DNA of 64,000 nt from Micromonospora sp. 15K316 (GCF_004348525.1 NZ_SMKG01000001.1:147863-211862); one strand, 5' to 3'. Numbered from the stretch's first letter, positions 42,653 to 52,020 are shown. Numbers and translations: made by a program. Notes: a model not told the origin generated them from the letters alone.

Positions 42653-43764
42653 GGCAGCACCTGGACTTCCACGGAGAGCACGGGCGGCAGGTCCCGGACG
42701 ATCGGCGCCCAGCTGTCACCGTCGTCGGCGGAGTGGTAGACCTGGCCGCCGGTGGTGCCGAAATAGATCCCGCACGGGTCGAGCGCGTCGACCGCCATCG
42801 CGTCCCGCAGGATGTTGACGTAGCAGTCGGACTGCGGCAGGCCCCGGGTCAGCGGCTCCCACTCGTCGCCTCCGGTGCGGCTGCGGTACACGCGCAGCTT
42901 CCCCTCCGGCGGGTAGTGCTCGGAGTCGCTCTTGATCGGCACGACGTAGATCGTCTCGGGCTCGTGCGCGTGGACGGCGATCGGGAAGCCGAAGTCCGAC
43001 GGCAGGTTGCCGCTGACCTCACGCCAGTTCGCCCCGGCATCGTCGCTGCGCATGACGTCCCAGTGCTTCTGCATGAAGAGGGTGTCCGGCCGGGACGGGT
43101 GCTGGGTGATGTGGTGCACGCAGTGGCCGACCTCGGCGTCCCGGTCGGGGATCTCCCCGGAGCGCAGCCCCTTGTTGATCGGCAGCCAGCTGGCGCCGCC
43201 GTCGTCGCTGCGGAACGCGCCGGCGGCCGAGATGGCGGTGTAGATCCGGCCCTGGTGAACCGGGTCGAGGATGATGGTGTGCAGGCACAGGCCGCCGGCG
43301 CCGGGCTGCCAGGACGGACCGGTCGGGTGGGTACGGAGCGCGGTGAGCTCCGTCCACTTGGCGCCGCCGTCGGTGGAGAGGTAGAGGGCAGCGTCCTCGG
43401 CGCCCGCGTACACCGTGTCGGGGTCGTCGCGGGACGGCTCCAGGTGCCAGATGCGCTTGAACTCCCACGGGCGAGGGGTCCCGTCGTACCAGAGGTGTTC
43501 GCCGACGTCACCGTCGTAGGCGAAGTCGTTGCCGACCGTGTTCCAGCTCTTACCGCCGTCGTCCGAACGCTGGATCAACTGCCCGAACCAGCCGCCGGAC
43601 TGGGAGGCGTAGAGCCGGTTCGGGTCGGCCGGCGACCCGGTGAGGTGGTAGATCTCCCAGCCACCGAAGTGCGGCCCCTCGACCGTCCAGTCGCCGCGTC
43701 TGCCGTCCGACGTCAGCACGAACGCACCCTTGCGTGTTCCCACCAGCACTCGTACGCCACTCAT
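42649..43764 (-). CDS. BNR/sialidase-like repeat (beta-propeller) protein
   Basis: 371 residues; ATG 43764 with AAGGA 7 nt upstream. It lacks a signal peptide. It starts with [17 protein letters not shown] and then has several Asp-box/BNR repeats ([40 protein letters not shown]), which make a beta-propeller like sialidases and Vps10-type proteins. Sialidase catalytic residues (Arg triad) are not evident, so it is probably a binding or scaffold propeller. It overlaps the MoaD-like gene by 4 nt (GTGA). Confidence 0.85.
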   Translation of the reverse strand: MSGVRVLVGTRKGAFVLTSDGRRGDWTVEGPHFGGWEIYHLTGSPADPNRLYASQSGGWFGQLIQRSDDGGKSWNTVGNDFAYDGDVGEHLWYDGTPRPWEFKRIWHLEPSRDDPDTVYAGAEDAALYLSTDGGAKWTELTALRTHPTGPSWQPGAGGLCLHTIILDPVHQGRIYTAISAAGAFRSDDGGASWLPINKGLRSGEIPDRDAEVGHCVHHITQHPSRPDTLFMQKHWDVMRSDDAGANWREVSGNLPSDFGFPIAVHAHEPETIYVVPIKSDSEHYPPEGKLRVYRSRTGGDEWEPLTRGLPQSDCYVNILRDAMAVDALDPCGIYFGTTGGQVYHSADDGDSWAPIVRDLPPVLSVEVQVLP

Positions 43765-44143
43765 GCCGATTCCTTCCGCTCGGTTCGGCGGTGGCCTCGG
43801 TTGACACCCTCCACGACGCCGAAGACTCATCGGTCGCTGTCAGTCGTACTACCCGGGTACGACGAAACGGCGTCTTCGGGGTCCGACGGCGTGTCGGAGG
43901 AACGGGGCAGCGCCTGACCGGCCCGTCAGCGGGGTGGCGCTGCTCCGCTCCAGCGGCGCCCAGCGGGCCGCGGGGGCGAGCCGACTCGGCCGCCTGGTCG
44001 CGCGCGAACCGGACCCGGAGCGAGACATCCTCGGGTTCGCTCGACGTGGCATCTACGGATGTCGTCACCGGCTCAGCCTGGTGACGCGCGCGGACACACC
44101 GAAAGGCTTGCGTGATCCAGGTCACTGGTCGGATCATCGATCA
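43765..44143. other. Divergent intergenic region with nested inverted repeats
   Basis: 379 nt without a supported gene. It has TTGACA at 43801, nested repeats CCGAAGAC (43819-43826)/GTCTTCGG (43872-43879) around TCGTAC-N7-GTACGA (43844-43862), and a second repeat TGATCC-N12-GGATCA (44113-44136) just before the transporter start. Confidence 0.5.
44113..44136 (+). promoter_or_regulatory. Candidate operator of the transporter-dehydrogenase operon
   Basis: TGATCC-N12-GGATCA with an inner CCAG/CTGG pair, 7 nt upstream of ATG 44144. Confidence 0.45.
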
Positions 44144-45802
44144 ATGGCGGATATCGATGGACGTGATTCACGTACGGCCGTGCCGGAGCAGCGACGCGAC
44201 GGCCAGGCGGACGATCCGGCCCAGGTCGACGTCGACCGGGCACTCCTCGGAGGCGCCACGTACCGGGGTCTCGCCGAACAGCGCCTCTCCCCCGCCGAGG
44301 AACGGTTCGAGAAGCGACGCCGGACCGTCGGTCTGGTCCTCGCACCCGCGCTGGCGCTGATCTTCCTCGCCCTGCCCCTCGACATCCCGCCCAGCCAGCA
44401 GACCCTGGCCGGGATCCTGATCGGGGTCATCGCCCTGTGGATCACCGAGGCGGTGCCGATCCCGGTCGGCGGTCTCATCGGCGTCGGCGTGATCGTGCTG
44501 ATGGGGGTCGCCCCGGCCGGTGACGTGCTGGCGCCGTTCGGCTCCTCGACCGTGTTCACCTTCATCGGCGCGTTCATCCTCGCCCAGGCCATGCTCAAGC
44601 ACGGTCTGGCGCAACGGTTCGCGTTCCGCGTCCTGTCGCTGCCGGGCGTGGGCAAGACGACCGGCCGGGTGGTGGTCGCCTTCGGCGTCATCACGTGCCT
44701 GCTGTCGGCGTTCGTGTCGAACACCGCCACGGTGGCGATGCTGCTGCCCACGGCGCTGGGCATCCTCGCCGTCATCGCCAAGCTGCTGCAGAGCCGCGGT
44801 CTGGCCGAGCCGGGCTGGGACCCGACCCGGCTGCGGATCGGCTTCGCGCTGATGCTGATGCTCGCGTACGGCGCCAGCGTCGGCGGTCTGCTCACGCCCG
44901 TGGGCACGCCCCCCAACCTGATCGGCCGCGCGCTCATCGAGGAGGCCACCGGCGAGCGGATCTCCTTCGCCGGCTGGATGGCCACCGCGTTCCCGATCTG
45001 CCTGGTCATGTTCGTGGTGCTGGCCACCATCCTGCTGTTGCTGAACAAGCCGGAGATCCGCCGGATCGAGGGCGTGGAGGAGTATGTCGCCGCCGAGCGG
45101 GCCCGACTGGGCAAGCTGACCCGAGCCGAGAAGAACACGCTCATCGCCTTCACCGTGACGGTGACACTCTGGATCTTCCCCGGCATCGTCGCGCTGATCG
45201 CGGGCACCGACTCCCCCATCTACGAGACGGTCAGCGGCCGACTCAACGAGGGCATCGTCGCGGTGCTCGGCGCGTCCCTGCTCTTCCTGCTCCCCACCGA
45301 CTGGCGCAACCGGGAGTACACGCTCAACTGGAGCGACGCCGCCCGCATCGACTGGGGGACCATCCTCCTGTTCGGTACGGGCATCATCTTCGGGGCGCTG
45401 CTCGACGACACCGGCCTGGCCGCGACCATCGGAAACGCCAGCTCCGACTGGCTCGGCCTGACCAGCGTCTTCGCGATCACCGCGTTCGCCGTGCTGCTGG
45501 CGATCGTCATCTCCGAGACGACCAGCAACACGGCCTCCGCCGCGGTCGTCGTACCCATCGTCATCCCGGTCGCCGTCGCCGCCGGCGTGGACCCGTTCGT
45601 ACCCGCCCTCGCCGCCACCTTCGCGGCGTCCTTCGGGTTCATGCTGCCGGTGTCCACACCACAGAACGCGGTGGTCTACGGCTCCGGCACCGTGCCCATC
45701 ACCCGGATGATCCGGTCCGGCGTCTCGTTCGACATCATCGGGGCGATCGTCATCCTGCTGCTCCTGCCCGTGATGCTCAGCCTCACCGGGGTCGGCCGGT
45801 GA
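44144..45802 (+). CDS. Sodium/dicarboxylate (DASS, SLC13-type) transporter
   Basis: 552 residues from ATG 44144. A cytoplasmic tail of about 65 residues precedes about 12 TM segments. Both DASS signature SNT motifs are present, in two inverted halves: FVSNTATVAMLLP and TTSNTASAAVVVP, which bind Na+ and substrate. GTPPNLIG and VSTPQNAVVYG are further family blocks. It imports C4-dicarboxylates such as malate, tartrate or succinate. Its stop overlaps the dehydrogenase start (GTGA), which points to malate or tartrate as substrate. Confidence 0.92.
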   Translation: MADIDGRDSRTAVPEQRRDGQADDPAQVDVDRALLGGATYRGLAEQRLSPAEERFEKRRRTVGLVLAPALALIFLALPLDIPPSQQTLAGILIGVIALWITEAVPIPVGGLIGVGVIVLMGVAPAGDVLAPFGSSTVFTFIGAFILAQAMLKHGLAQRFAFRVLSLPGVGKTTGRVVVAFGVITCLLSAFVSNTATVAMLLPTALGILAVIAKLLQSRGLAEPGWDPTRLRIGFALMLMLAYGASVGGLLTPVGTPPNLIGRALIEEATGERISFAGWMATAFPICLVMFVVLATILLLLNKPEIRRIEGVEEYVAAERARLGKLTRAEKNTLIAFTVTVTLWIFPGIVALIAGTDSPIYETVSGRLNEGIVAVLGASLLFLLPTDWRNREYTLNWSDAARIDWGTILLFGTGIIFGALLDDTGLAATIGNASSDWLGLTSVFAITAFAVLLAIVISETTSNTASAAVVVPIVIPVAVAAGVDPFVPALAATFAASFGFMLPVSTPQNAVVYGSGTVPITRMIRSGVSFDIIGAIVILLLLPVMLSLTGVGR

Positions 45803-46857
45803 GCCGGCGGATCGCCGTCATCCCCGGCGACGGCATCGGCACCGAGGTCATCGCGGCCGCCCGCACCGTGCTCGACGCCGTCTGCGATCGGCACGCCATC
45901 GAGCTCAGCTACGACGAGTACGACTGGTCGTGCGAGCGTTACCTGCGCACGGGCGCGATGATGCCGACCGACGGCCTCGACGTGCTGCGCCCGTACGACG
46001 CGATCCTGCTCGGCGCGGTCGGCGCGCCCGGGGTGCCGGACCACGTCTCGCTGTGGGGCCTGCTGATCCCGATCCGGCGTGCCTTCCGGCAGTACGTCAA
46101 CCTGCGGCCCGTGCGGGTCTTCGACGGCGTCGACAGCCCGGTACGCGGCGCCCACGCGGGCGAGGTCGACCTCGTGGTCGTGCGCGAGAACGTGGAGGGC
46201 GAGTACAGCGAGATCGGCGGTCGGCTCGGCCGCGGCCACCCCGAGGAGATGGCCGTGCAGGAGGCGGTTTTCACGCGGGCGGGGGTCAGCAGGATCGCCG
46301 ACTACGCCTTTCAGCTCGCGCGCATCCGCCGCCGGCACGTCACCTCGGCGACCAAGTCGAACGGCATCGTGCACACCATGCCGTTCTGGGACGAGGTGGT
46401 GGCCGAGCGGGCCGCGGCCTTCCCCGACGTGCGGTGGCGCAGCGAGCACATCGACGCCCTGGCCGCGAAGTTCGTGCTCCAGCCGGGCAGCTTCGACGTG
46501 GTGGTGGCCTCCAACCTGTTCGGTGACATCCTCAGCGACCTGGCCGCGGCGGTGGCCGGCTCGATCGGGATCGCGCCCTCGGGCAACCTCGATCCGACCC
46601 GTACCTATCCGTCGATGTTCGAGCCGGTCCACGGCTCGGCGCCGGACATCGCCGGCAAGGGGGTGGCCAATCCGCTCGGCGCGGTGTGGTCGGCTGCCAT
46701 GATGCTCGACCACCTGGGCCATCCAGCGGCGGCACAGGAACTGGTGGCCGCCATGGAGTCGACGCTGCGGAGCCCGGGCACCCGTACCCGCGACCTCGGC
46801 GGCACCGCCGACACCCGGGAGGTGACCGCGGCGCTGGTGGCGCGGATCCGGGCCTGA
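45799..46857 (+). CDS. Tartrate/D-malate dehydrogenase (isocitrate/isopropylmalate DH family)
   Basis: 352 residues; GTG 45799. NAD-dependent beta-decarboxylating dehydrogenase fold: IAVIPGDGIGTEV at the start, then LWGLLIPIRRAFRQYVNLRPVR, the sequence that separates TtuC/DmlA enzymes from LeuB, VVVRENVEGEYSEIGGR, KSNG (catalytic Lys), LFGDILSDL (metal Asp) and EPVHGSAPDIAGKG. It should convert tartrate or D-malate to oxaloglycolate or pyruvate in the cytoplasm. Co-translation with the dicarboxylate importer makes a catabolic operon. Confidence 0.9.
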   Translation: MSRRIAVIPGDGIGTEVIAAARTVLDAVCDRHAIELSYDEYDWSCERYLRTGAMMPTDGLDVLRPYDAILLGAVGAPGVPDHVSLWGLLIPIRRAFRQYVNLRPVRVFDGVDSPVRGAHAGEVDLVVVRENVEGEYSEIGGRLGRGHPEEMAVQEAVFTRAGVSRIADYAFQLARIRRRHVTSATKSNGIVHTMPFWDEVVAERAAAFPDVRWRSEHIDALAAKFVLQPGSFDVVVASNLFGDILSDLAAAVAGSIGIAPSGNLDPTRTYPSMFEPVHGSAPDIAGKGVANPLGAVWSAAMMLDHLGHPAAAQELVAAMESTLRSPGTRTRDLGGTADTREVTAALVARIRA

Positions 46858-46879
46858 GTGCCGGAAGGTGGAAGGGGCG

Positions 46880-46897
46880 GCCGGTCACTCGACCGGC
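46880..46897. terminator. Shared terminator
   Basis: GCCGGTC (46880-46886), 4-nt loop, GACCGGC (46891-46897), between convergent genes. The arms include the stop codon of the MmcQ/YjbR gene. Confidence 0.55.
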
Positions 46898-47295
46898 TGC
46901 GCGCCCCCGCCGTGAGGTGGACCCGGCGCGACGGGGTCGAGGTCACCGGTGATCTCATCCGGCGCACGCATGCGCCACGCGTCGGTGACGAGCTCGCTGA
47001 GGCGCTCCACGGTCACCTCGGCCAGGCGCAGCATGACCAGCGGTGACCCGTCGTAGGCGGGTGTGGTGAAGAAGCGCTCGGGTTCGCCGAGCAGGAGGGC
47101 CTGCTTCTCCGCCTCGTCGCCGACGTACAGCACCGCGATGTCGGTCCTGATGAGGCGGGGCTTGCCCGGTCGGGGCTCGGGATAGGACCAGACGAAGCCC
47201 TTGTTGGCGACCCGGAAGTCGAACCCCGCGCTGTCGATCTCGACCACGTGGGGCAGCGCGAGCGCCAGGTGACGCACGTCGTCGGCGTCAGCCAT
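46885..47295 (-). CDS. MmcQ/YjbR family protein
   Basis: 136 residues, ATG 47295. The family pattern is clear: DDVRHLALALPHVVE, FRVANKGFVWSY, VLYVGDEAEKQALL, FFTTPAYDGSPLVMLRLAEV and ELVTDAWRMRAP. The fold is a small alpha/beta CyaY-like domain, annotated elsewhere as DNA-binding; the role is not established. The Gly/Pro tail after RAP is variable. No partner lies nearby. Confidence 0.85.
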   Translation of the reverse strand: MADADDVRHLALALPHVVEIDSAGFDFRVANKGFVWSYPEPRPGKPRLIRTDIAVLYVGDEAEKQALLLGEPERFFTTPAYDGSPLVMLRLAEVTVERLSELVTDAWRMRAPDEITGDLDPVAPGPPHGGGAQPVE

Positions 47296-47520
47296 GGGGT
47301 TCCCGTCCGGATGTCCGCTCCCGCATGGGCACAGGCTAACGCCGGGCGGTGACATCCGGCGCAGGACCGGGGAGTCGGCCCCGGCAAACCGAAGCGGGAC
47401 GTCGACGCCGAGGCACATCCCGACCGGTCGGGCGGGAGGGTCCTCGGCGCCGGCGAGCTGTCGGCGGCGGGGTCGGCGGCGCTCCGTCGAGAGCGTCACG
47501 CCGGCCCCACCGCCGGTCGG

Positions 47521-49767
47521 TCAGTGGCCCGGCTTGTAGACCCGCTCGACGTGGCCCTTGAGGTCCTGCGGGTAGAAGTAGACGGGCCGCAGCTCACCGC
47601 TCGCGTAGCGTTCGACCTGGTCGTCGAAGTGCGGCGAGTCGGGGTGACCGCTCGCGCCGCCGGCCGTCACCGCCCACGCCCGCAGTCGCGGCCCGAACTC
47701 CACCACCGCGACGAAGCTGTTGCCGCTGGTGCCGTAGTAGCGCTTCGTGCCCGGGTAGCGCCTCGCTCCGAACGACGCGAGGGAGCCCCACTGCGCGGAG
47801 GTGAAGGGCACCGGGAAACTCGGCTTGGTGTCGTCGAAGGTCTGGGTGATGGCACCGTCGTTGCGTTGGAAGCGGTTTATCTGCCCCCACGGCACCCGCC
47901 AGCCGCCGAAGTCCTGCGTCAGCCGCGCCGCGGCCTCTTCGAGCGCGGTGAGCCGCTGCGCGTCGGTGGCCCGCTCGGCCAGGTAGTCCCACATCGACAT
48001 GCCCGCGTCCCGGGCGGCCTGGGAGAGCGGGGCCCAGAGCGCCTCGCCCCAGAACACGGCGAGCGACGTGGCGGCCGACTCCGCACCCCACCGGTAGTCC
48101 CACCGGCGCAGCAGGGCGATCGGGTCGGCGAGGTTCGTCCGCTGCTGGTCACCCTCGGGCAACTTGTCCCAGGCGGCGACGAGCTGCGGCACGAGCCGGG
48201 CGAAGGCGGTGAGGTAGGTGTCGAAGGCCGCGTCGATCAGGCTCTGCGGGGTGAAGCGACGTTGCGCCGTCAGCACCCGGATCGCCTGCGGCCCGCGCGG
48301 GTTCTCGCCGGCCTGGTCGAAGTAGCGCGGGTAGTCCTCGGCCCTGGGGCTGTCCGGGCCGGCGGCGGTCCACGGCCAGTTGTTCGTGTTGAACGCCCAG
48401 CCGATCCTCGGGTTCACCGCCTGCGGCAGGCTCTTGAGGCTGTGCAGCCCTCGCCAGTCGGTCGCCGGGTTGCTGCCGTCGACAGGCTTGCGGTAGTCGA
48501 AGCGGTCGTCGCGTACCGGCATGAACTGCGGCACGAGGAAGGCGATCTCGCCCTTCGAGTCGGCGAAGAGCGTGTTGTTCGAGCTGTTGGCCTTGTAACC
48601 GGCCACCTGCATGAAGTCCGCGTAGTCCCGGGTCTTGGTGCGCAGGAAACTCTGCAGCAGCGCCTCCACGGGCTTGTTCATCAGCGCGAACGCGATCCAC
48701 TTGCCGTCCGCCTCGCGCACGATCGGGCCGTGGTGGGTGGCGAAGGTGGTGAAGCTGCGCTTCGCCCGCCCGCCGTCGGACGAGCGGTACGACAGCGTGA
48801 TGGTCTTCTTCGTCACCGGCCGCAGCGCGTGGCCGTAGCGGTAGTAATGGCGGCCGTCCGCCTTGGTCACGATCGTCTCGGCGAACTCGTCGACGTTGTC
48901 GACGCCGCTGGAGGTGTGCATCCAGCCGGTGTTCTCGTTGAAGCCCTGGTAGATGAAGAACTGTCCCCAGGTGGCCGCGCCGTAGGCGTTGAGCCCCTCG
49001 CCGCTGGTCACGTGCTGCTCGGAACGGAAGAAGAAGCTGGTGTGCGGGTTGATCAGGAGCAGGGCGTGGCCGTCGCGGGTGTGCTTCGGCGCGATCGCCA
49101 TGCCGTTCGAGCCCGAGGGCTCGCGGAACAGCAGTCCACGTTCCTCGTCGGTCATCTCGACCGGCCGCTCGTCGTAGAAGGCTTCGAGCTGGCTGAGCGG
49201 GACCCGTTCGATGTCGCCGCCGATGCTGCCCTCGGAGAAGCTCAGCGGCATCCACGGTTCGAAGCGCGTGATCACGCGGGGCCGCACCTCGGGGTGGGTC
49301 GCGAGGTAGTAGTTCAGCCCGTCGGCCCAGGCCTGCATCAGTCCGCGCAGCCAGGCGGGGCTCTGCGCGTAGTACCGCTTCAGCACCCCGGGGTCGATGA
49401 AGAGCCGCTGGCGGAGGTCCTGCCAGATGGCGCTCTCGCCCTCGGCCTCGGCGAGACGGCCGAGGCTCACCAGGTAGTTGCGCTCGATCCGGTTGAAGTC
49501 GTCCTCGGCCTGGGCGTAGATCATTCCGAAGACCGCGTCGGCGTCGGTCCTGCCCGTCACGTGCGGGATGCCCCAGTCGTCGCGGGTGATCGTCACGCGC
49601 GCCGCCTGCTTGCGCCAGCGGGCGAGGTCGGAGGTGTTCTGCCCGGGGGCGGCGGAGGCGCCGCCGGAGGGCAGGCCCGTCGCGACGGCTGCGGCTCCGG
49701 CGGCCAGTCCGGCTGCTCCGCCCAGGACCCGACGTCGGCTGAGTCTTCCGTTCTGCACGTTCGTCAT
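47521..49767 (-). CDS. Tat-exported penicillin acylase family Ntn-hydrolase
   Basis: 748 residues from ATG 49767 (GTG 49779 is an alternative with closer GGAG). Tat signal: RLSRRRVLGGAAGLAAGAAAVATG. Mature domain begins near 40. The auto-processing site and N-terminal nucleophile is Ser220 in EPSGSNGMAIAP, followed by the strand HALLLINPHTSF, as in penicillin/acyl-homoserine-lactone acylases. Later blocks are IYQGFNENTGWMHTSSGVDNVDEF and GNSFVAVVEFGPR. It is exported as a precursor and cleaved into two chains. Possible substrates are AHLs, beta-lactam side chains or fatty acylamides. Confidence 0.9.
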   Translation of the reverse strand: MTNVQNGRLSRRRVLGGAAGLAAGAAAVATGLPSGGASAAPGQNTSDLARWRKQAARVTITRDDWGIPHVTGRTDADAVFGMIYAQAEDDFNRIERNYLVSLGRLAEAEGESAIWQDLRQRLFIDPGVLKRYYAQSPAWLRGLMQAWADGLNYYLATHPEVRPRVITRFEPWMPLSFSEGSIGGDIERVPLSQLEAFYDERPVEMTDEERGLLFREPSGSNGMAIAPKHTRDGHALLLINPHTSFFFRSEQHVTSGEGLNAYGAATWGQFFIYQGFNENTGWMHTSSGVDNVDEFAETIVTKADGRHYYRYGHALRPVTKKTITLSYRSSDGGRAKRSFTTFATHHGPIVREADGKWIAFALMNKPVEALLQSFLRTKTRDYADFMQVAGYKANSSNNTLFADSKGEIAFLVPQFMPVRDDRFDYRKPVDGSNPATDWRGLHSLKSLPQAVNPRIGWAFNTNNWPWTAAGPDSPRAEDYPRYFDQAGENPRGPQAIRVLTAQRRFTPQSLIDAAFDTYLTAFARLVPQLVAAWDKLPEGDQQRTNLADPIALLRRWDYRWGAESAATSLAVFWGEALWAPLSQAARDAGMSMWDYLAERATDAQRLTALEEAAARLTQDFGGWRVPWGQINRFQRNDGAITQTFDDTKPSFPVPFTSAQWGSLASFGARRYPGTKRYYGTSGNSFVAVVEFGPRLRAWAVTAGGASGHPDSPHFDDQVERYASGELRPVYFYPQDLKGHVERVYKPGH

Positions 49768-49818
49768 GAGCTGGTTCACTTTCTCCGTTCCAGGGGTTGT
49801 GCACGGTTTGCGGGCACG

Positions 49819-49858
49819 GAGGTGGGCGTCGCTCCGGTTTGCGGGCGACGCCCACCTC
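49819..49858. terminator. Terminator of the second M14 gene
   Basis: 14-bp perfect arms GAGGTGGGCGTCGC (49819-49832) and complement (49845-49858), 12-nt loop. Confidence 0.85.
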
Positions 49859-49864
49859 ACGTGT

Positions 49865-51895
49865 TCAGCCCAGTCGTACGGAGGCGGAGTCCAGACCGCC
49901 CCGGACGCTGACCGCCTTCACCGTGACCGTGTCGCTGTCGGCCTTGACGACCCGGAGGCGGACCTTCTGGTCGTCACCGCCGTCGAGGTAGAACTGCGGG
50001 GCGTCGCCGACCCGGCGGGCGCCCTCGACCGTGACGGTGTCCGGCGCGACGATCTTGATTTCCTTCGCCTGCTCCAGGGCCGTCGGGATGCGTCCGGTGT
50101 TCTCGACCGTGGCCGTGATCTCGTGGGTGGCGCCGTCGCTCTGGGCGCCCTTGAGCTTCTTCACCTGGACCCGGGTGAGGTCGACCTGCGGCAGCGACTG
50201 GGTCAGGTACAGGTTGAACCGGGCCTGGTTGGCTGCCCACTCGCCGATCAGGTCGTCCGACGGGTTCTGCGACCAGAACTTCGGGTTGATGCCGCCCACC
50301 TCGACGGCTCCGAGCGTGGGGTGCACCGCCTTCGTCCAGGGCAGGAAGCACGTCGTACGGCGGTTCTCGGCGCACCACCGCGACCGCTCCCAGTCGGCGT
50401 ACCGGCCGTCCTCGTCGTAGTCGGTGAAGTCGCCGCCGTTCCAGATCTCGTCGCCGTACCAGACGGCGCCGTACTGGAAGTAGCCGAAGTCGGGGCCGTG
50501 CCCGAAGAGCGCCTCCGGCTCGCCGCCGTTGCGGGTGGCGTAGTCGATGTAGACGCTGCCGGCGTTGCGGTAGCCGGTGAACGAGACGCCCGCCTTGTCG
50601 AAGTGCTCGTAGAGCTTGCGGTCGGGCGTGTACATGCACTCGCGCGGGTCGCAGGTCGACGGGCCGCGCAGGTGCATCGGCACGCGGGTGTCCATGCTGT
50701 TCACCGCGGCGATGTTGGTGTGCGACATCAGCCAGGTGTAGACGTGCTTGGTCTCCGGCTCCGACAGCGGGTACTCGCCGGCGCCGCCCTGGGTCAGGTT
50801 GCGGCCCGTCGCGTCGTCCTCGGCCATCGGGTGCCAGTTGTAGGGGTAGTTGCGGTGCAGGTCGAGGCCGCCGACTCCGTCCTCGTTGTAGCGGCCGTCG
50901 CCGTCGTTGTCGATGCCCTCGGAGAACATCAGGTAGTCGCCGTTGCCCGCGCCGACGCTCAGCATCGCGTTCCCGGCCGGGTCCCGCGCGTCGACGACGT
51001 GGGTGCCCTTGCCGGCGCCGACGTACTGGCGCATCTGGCTCAGGTAGCCGTCGTCGTTGATGTCCTCGCCCGAGTCGTCGTCGCGCTTGCCGTCACCGTC
51101 GTTGTCGTACGGGCGCACGGTCGACCGGTTGGTCTGGGCGGTGTAGAGGTACATGTCGTGGCCGTCGGGGTTGTTGACCGGGCGGATGTAGACGGCCTTG
51201 TCGTCGAGCATCCTGTCGACGGTCCGGTCCTTGCCGGCCTTCGTGATGAGGTGGTGCGCCAGCCAGAGCGAGCTCTCCGCCGACGAGGTCTCCCCCGAGT
51301 GCCGGTTGCCCTCGAAGTACGCGGCCGGCTTGTCGGTGTCCCGCCCGGTGGACTTGTCCGTGATGGTCAGCTGGTAGATCGGCTGGCCGCTGTAGCTCTC
51401 CCCGACGATGTACAGGTCGACGATGTCGGGACGCTCGTGGGCCCACTTCTTCAGCCACCACTGGATCTCTATGCCGGTGTGGAAGTGGTCGAAGTCCATC
51501 TGGCCCGGCTTCGTCGGCTGCACCTGGTCGTACTTGACGACCTTGAAGGTGCTCTCCCCGTCGCGTTGACCGGCGATCGTGATGGTGGGGGTCGTCGGGG
51601 TCACGCTGCCGGGGAAGGGCCCCGGGTCCTGCGCCTGCTGGAGGCCGACGGTGAAGGTGGGGGTGGCGGAGAGAGCGGCGTCGTCGAGCGCGCCGCCTCC
51701 GCCGGCGCCCCAGAGCGGTGCCGTTCCGACGGCGAGGACGCCCGCGGCCAGGACCGCTACCACGGCTGTGGGGCGCTTCTTCCTGGGCGAGCGTGGGATG
51801 GCGATGTCGTGCTGGCTGGCTTGCGGCTGGTCGGACGAACGTGGTGAGACTTCGGAGCCCAAGGCATATCTCCCGGTGTCACGTCGGTTGCCCAT
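49865..51895 (-). CDS. Secreted/anchored M14 zinc carboxypeptidase
   Basis: 676 residues from ATG 51895; a TTG at 51862 with GGGAG upstream is an alternative start. A basic cytoplasmic stretch (SPRKKRPTA) leads into one hydrophobic segment (about 44-63), so it may be a signal anchor. The M14 zinc pair lies in EGNRHSGETSS (H199, E202); RNYPYNW and YTWLMSHTN follow. Two acidic loops, DNDGDGKRDDDSGEDINDDG and DNDGDGRYNEDG, look like Ca-binding EF-hand-type inserts, common in actinobacterial M14 proteases. A C-terminal beta-sandwich of about 130 residues closes it. It probably trims peptides extracellularly. Confidence 0.85.
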   Translation of the reverse strand: MGNRRDTGRYALGSEVSPRSSDQPQASQHDIAIPRSPRKKRPTAVVAVLAAGVLAVGTAPLWGAGGGGALDDAALSATPTFTVGLQQAQDPGPFPGSVTPTTPTITIAGQRDGESTFKVVKYDQVQPTKPGQMDFDHFHTGIEIQWWLKKWAHERPDIVDLYIVGESYSGQPIYQLTITDKSTGRDTDKPAAYFEGNRHSGETSSAESSLWLAHHLITKAGKDRTVDRMLDDKAVYIRPVNNPDGHDMYLYTAQTNRSTVRPYDNDGDGKRDDDSGEDINDDGYLSQMRQYVGAGKGTHVVDARDPAGNAMLSVGAGNGDYLMFSEGIDNDGDGRYNEDGVGGLDLHRNYPYNWHPMAEDDATGRNLTQGGAGEYPLSEPETKHVYTWLMSHTNIAAVNSMDTRVPMHLRGPSTCDPRECMYTPDRKLYEHFDKAGVSFTGYRNAGSVYIDYATRNGGEPEALFGHGPDFGYFQYGAVWYGDEIWNGGDFTDYDEDGRYADWERSRWCAENRRTTCFLPWTKAVHPTLGAVEVGGINPKFWSQNPSDDLIGEWAANQARFNLYLTQSLPQVDLTRVQVKKLKGAQSDGATHEITATVENTGRIPTALEQAKEIKIVAPDTVTVEGARRVGDAPQFYLDGGDDQKVRLRVVKADSDTVTVKAVSVRGGLDSASVRLG

Positions 51896-51980
51896 CGCCG
51901 ACAGGCAGGGCAATCACTCTGCGTAGTGGGGCGGCCACCCTGTGGGTAATCGAGTTGAGATCACCGTAATCGGCTGCACT

Positions 51981-52005
51981 ATTGATGTAAATATCTAAAT
52001 ATGTT
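51981..52005. repeat. AT-rich direct repeat upstream of M14
   Basis: TAAATATC TAAATATG (51988-52003), 8-bp period, inside a 25-nt tract that is about 80% A+T in a 72% G+C region. It lies about 90-110 nt upstream of the start codon on the minus strand. Confidence 0.4.
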
Positions 52006-52020
52006 CGGGTCCTTACGGAG

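Noticed and set aside
47524..49911. Long plus-strand open frame (795 codons) antisense to the penicillin acylase gene
   Set aside because: It is a mirror of a GC-rich gene. Its protein is Arg/Val/Gly-rich with no domain, and the minus-strand gene has clear catalytic motifs. The same applies to 1178-2692, 7603-10095, 12757-15489, 18839-22057, 31963-34653 and 52617-55136 on the plus strand.
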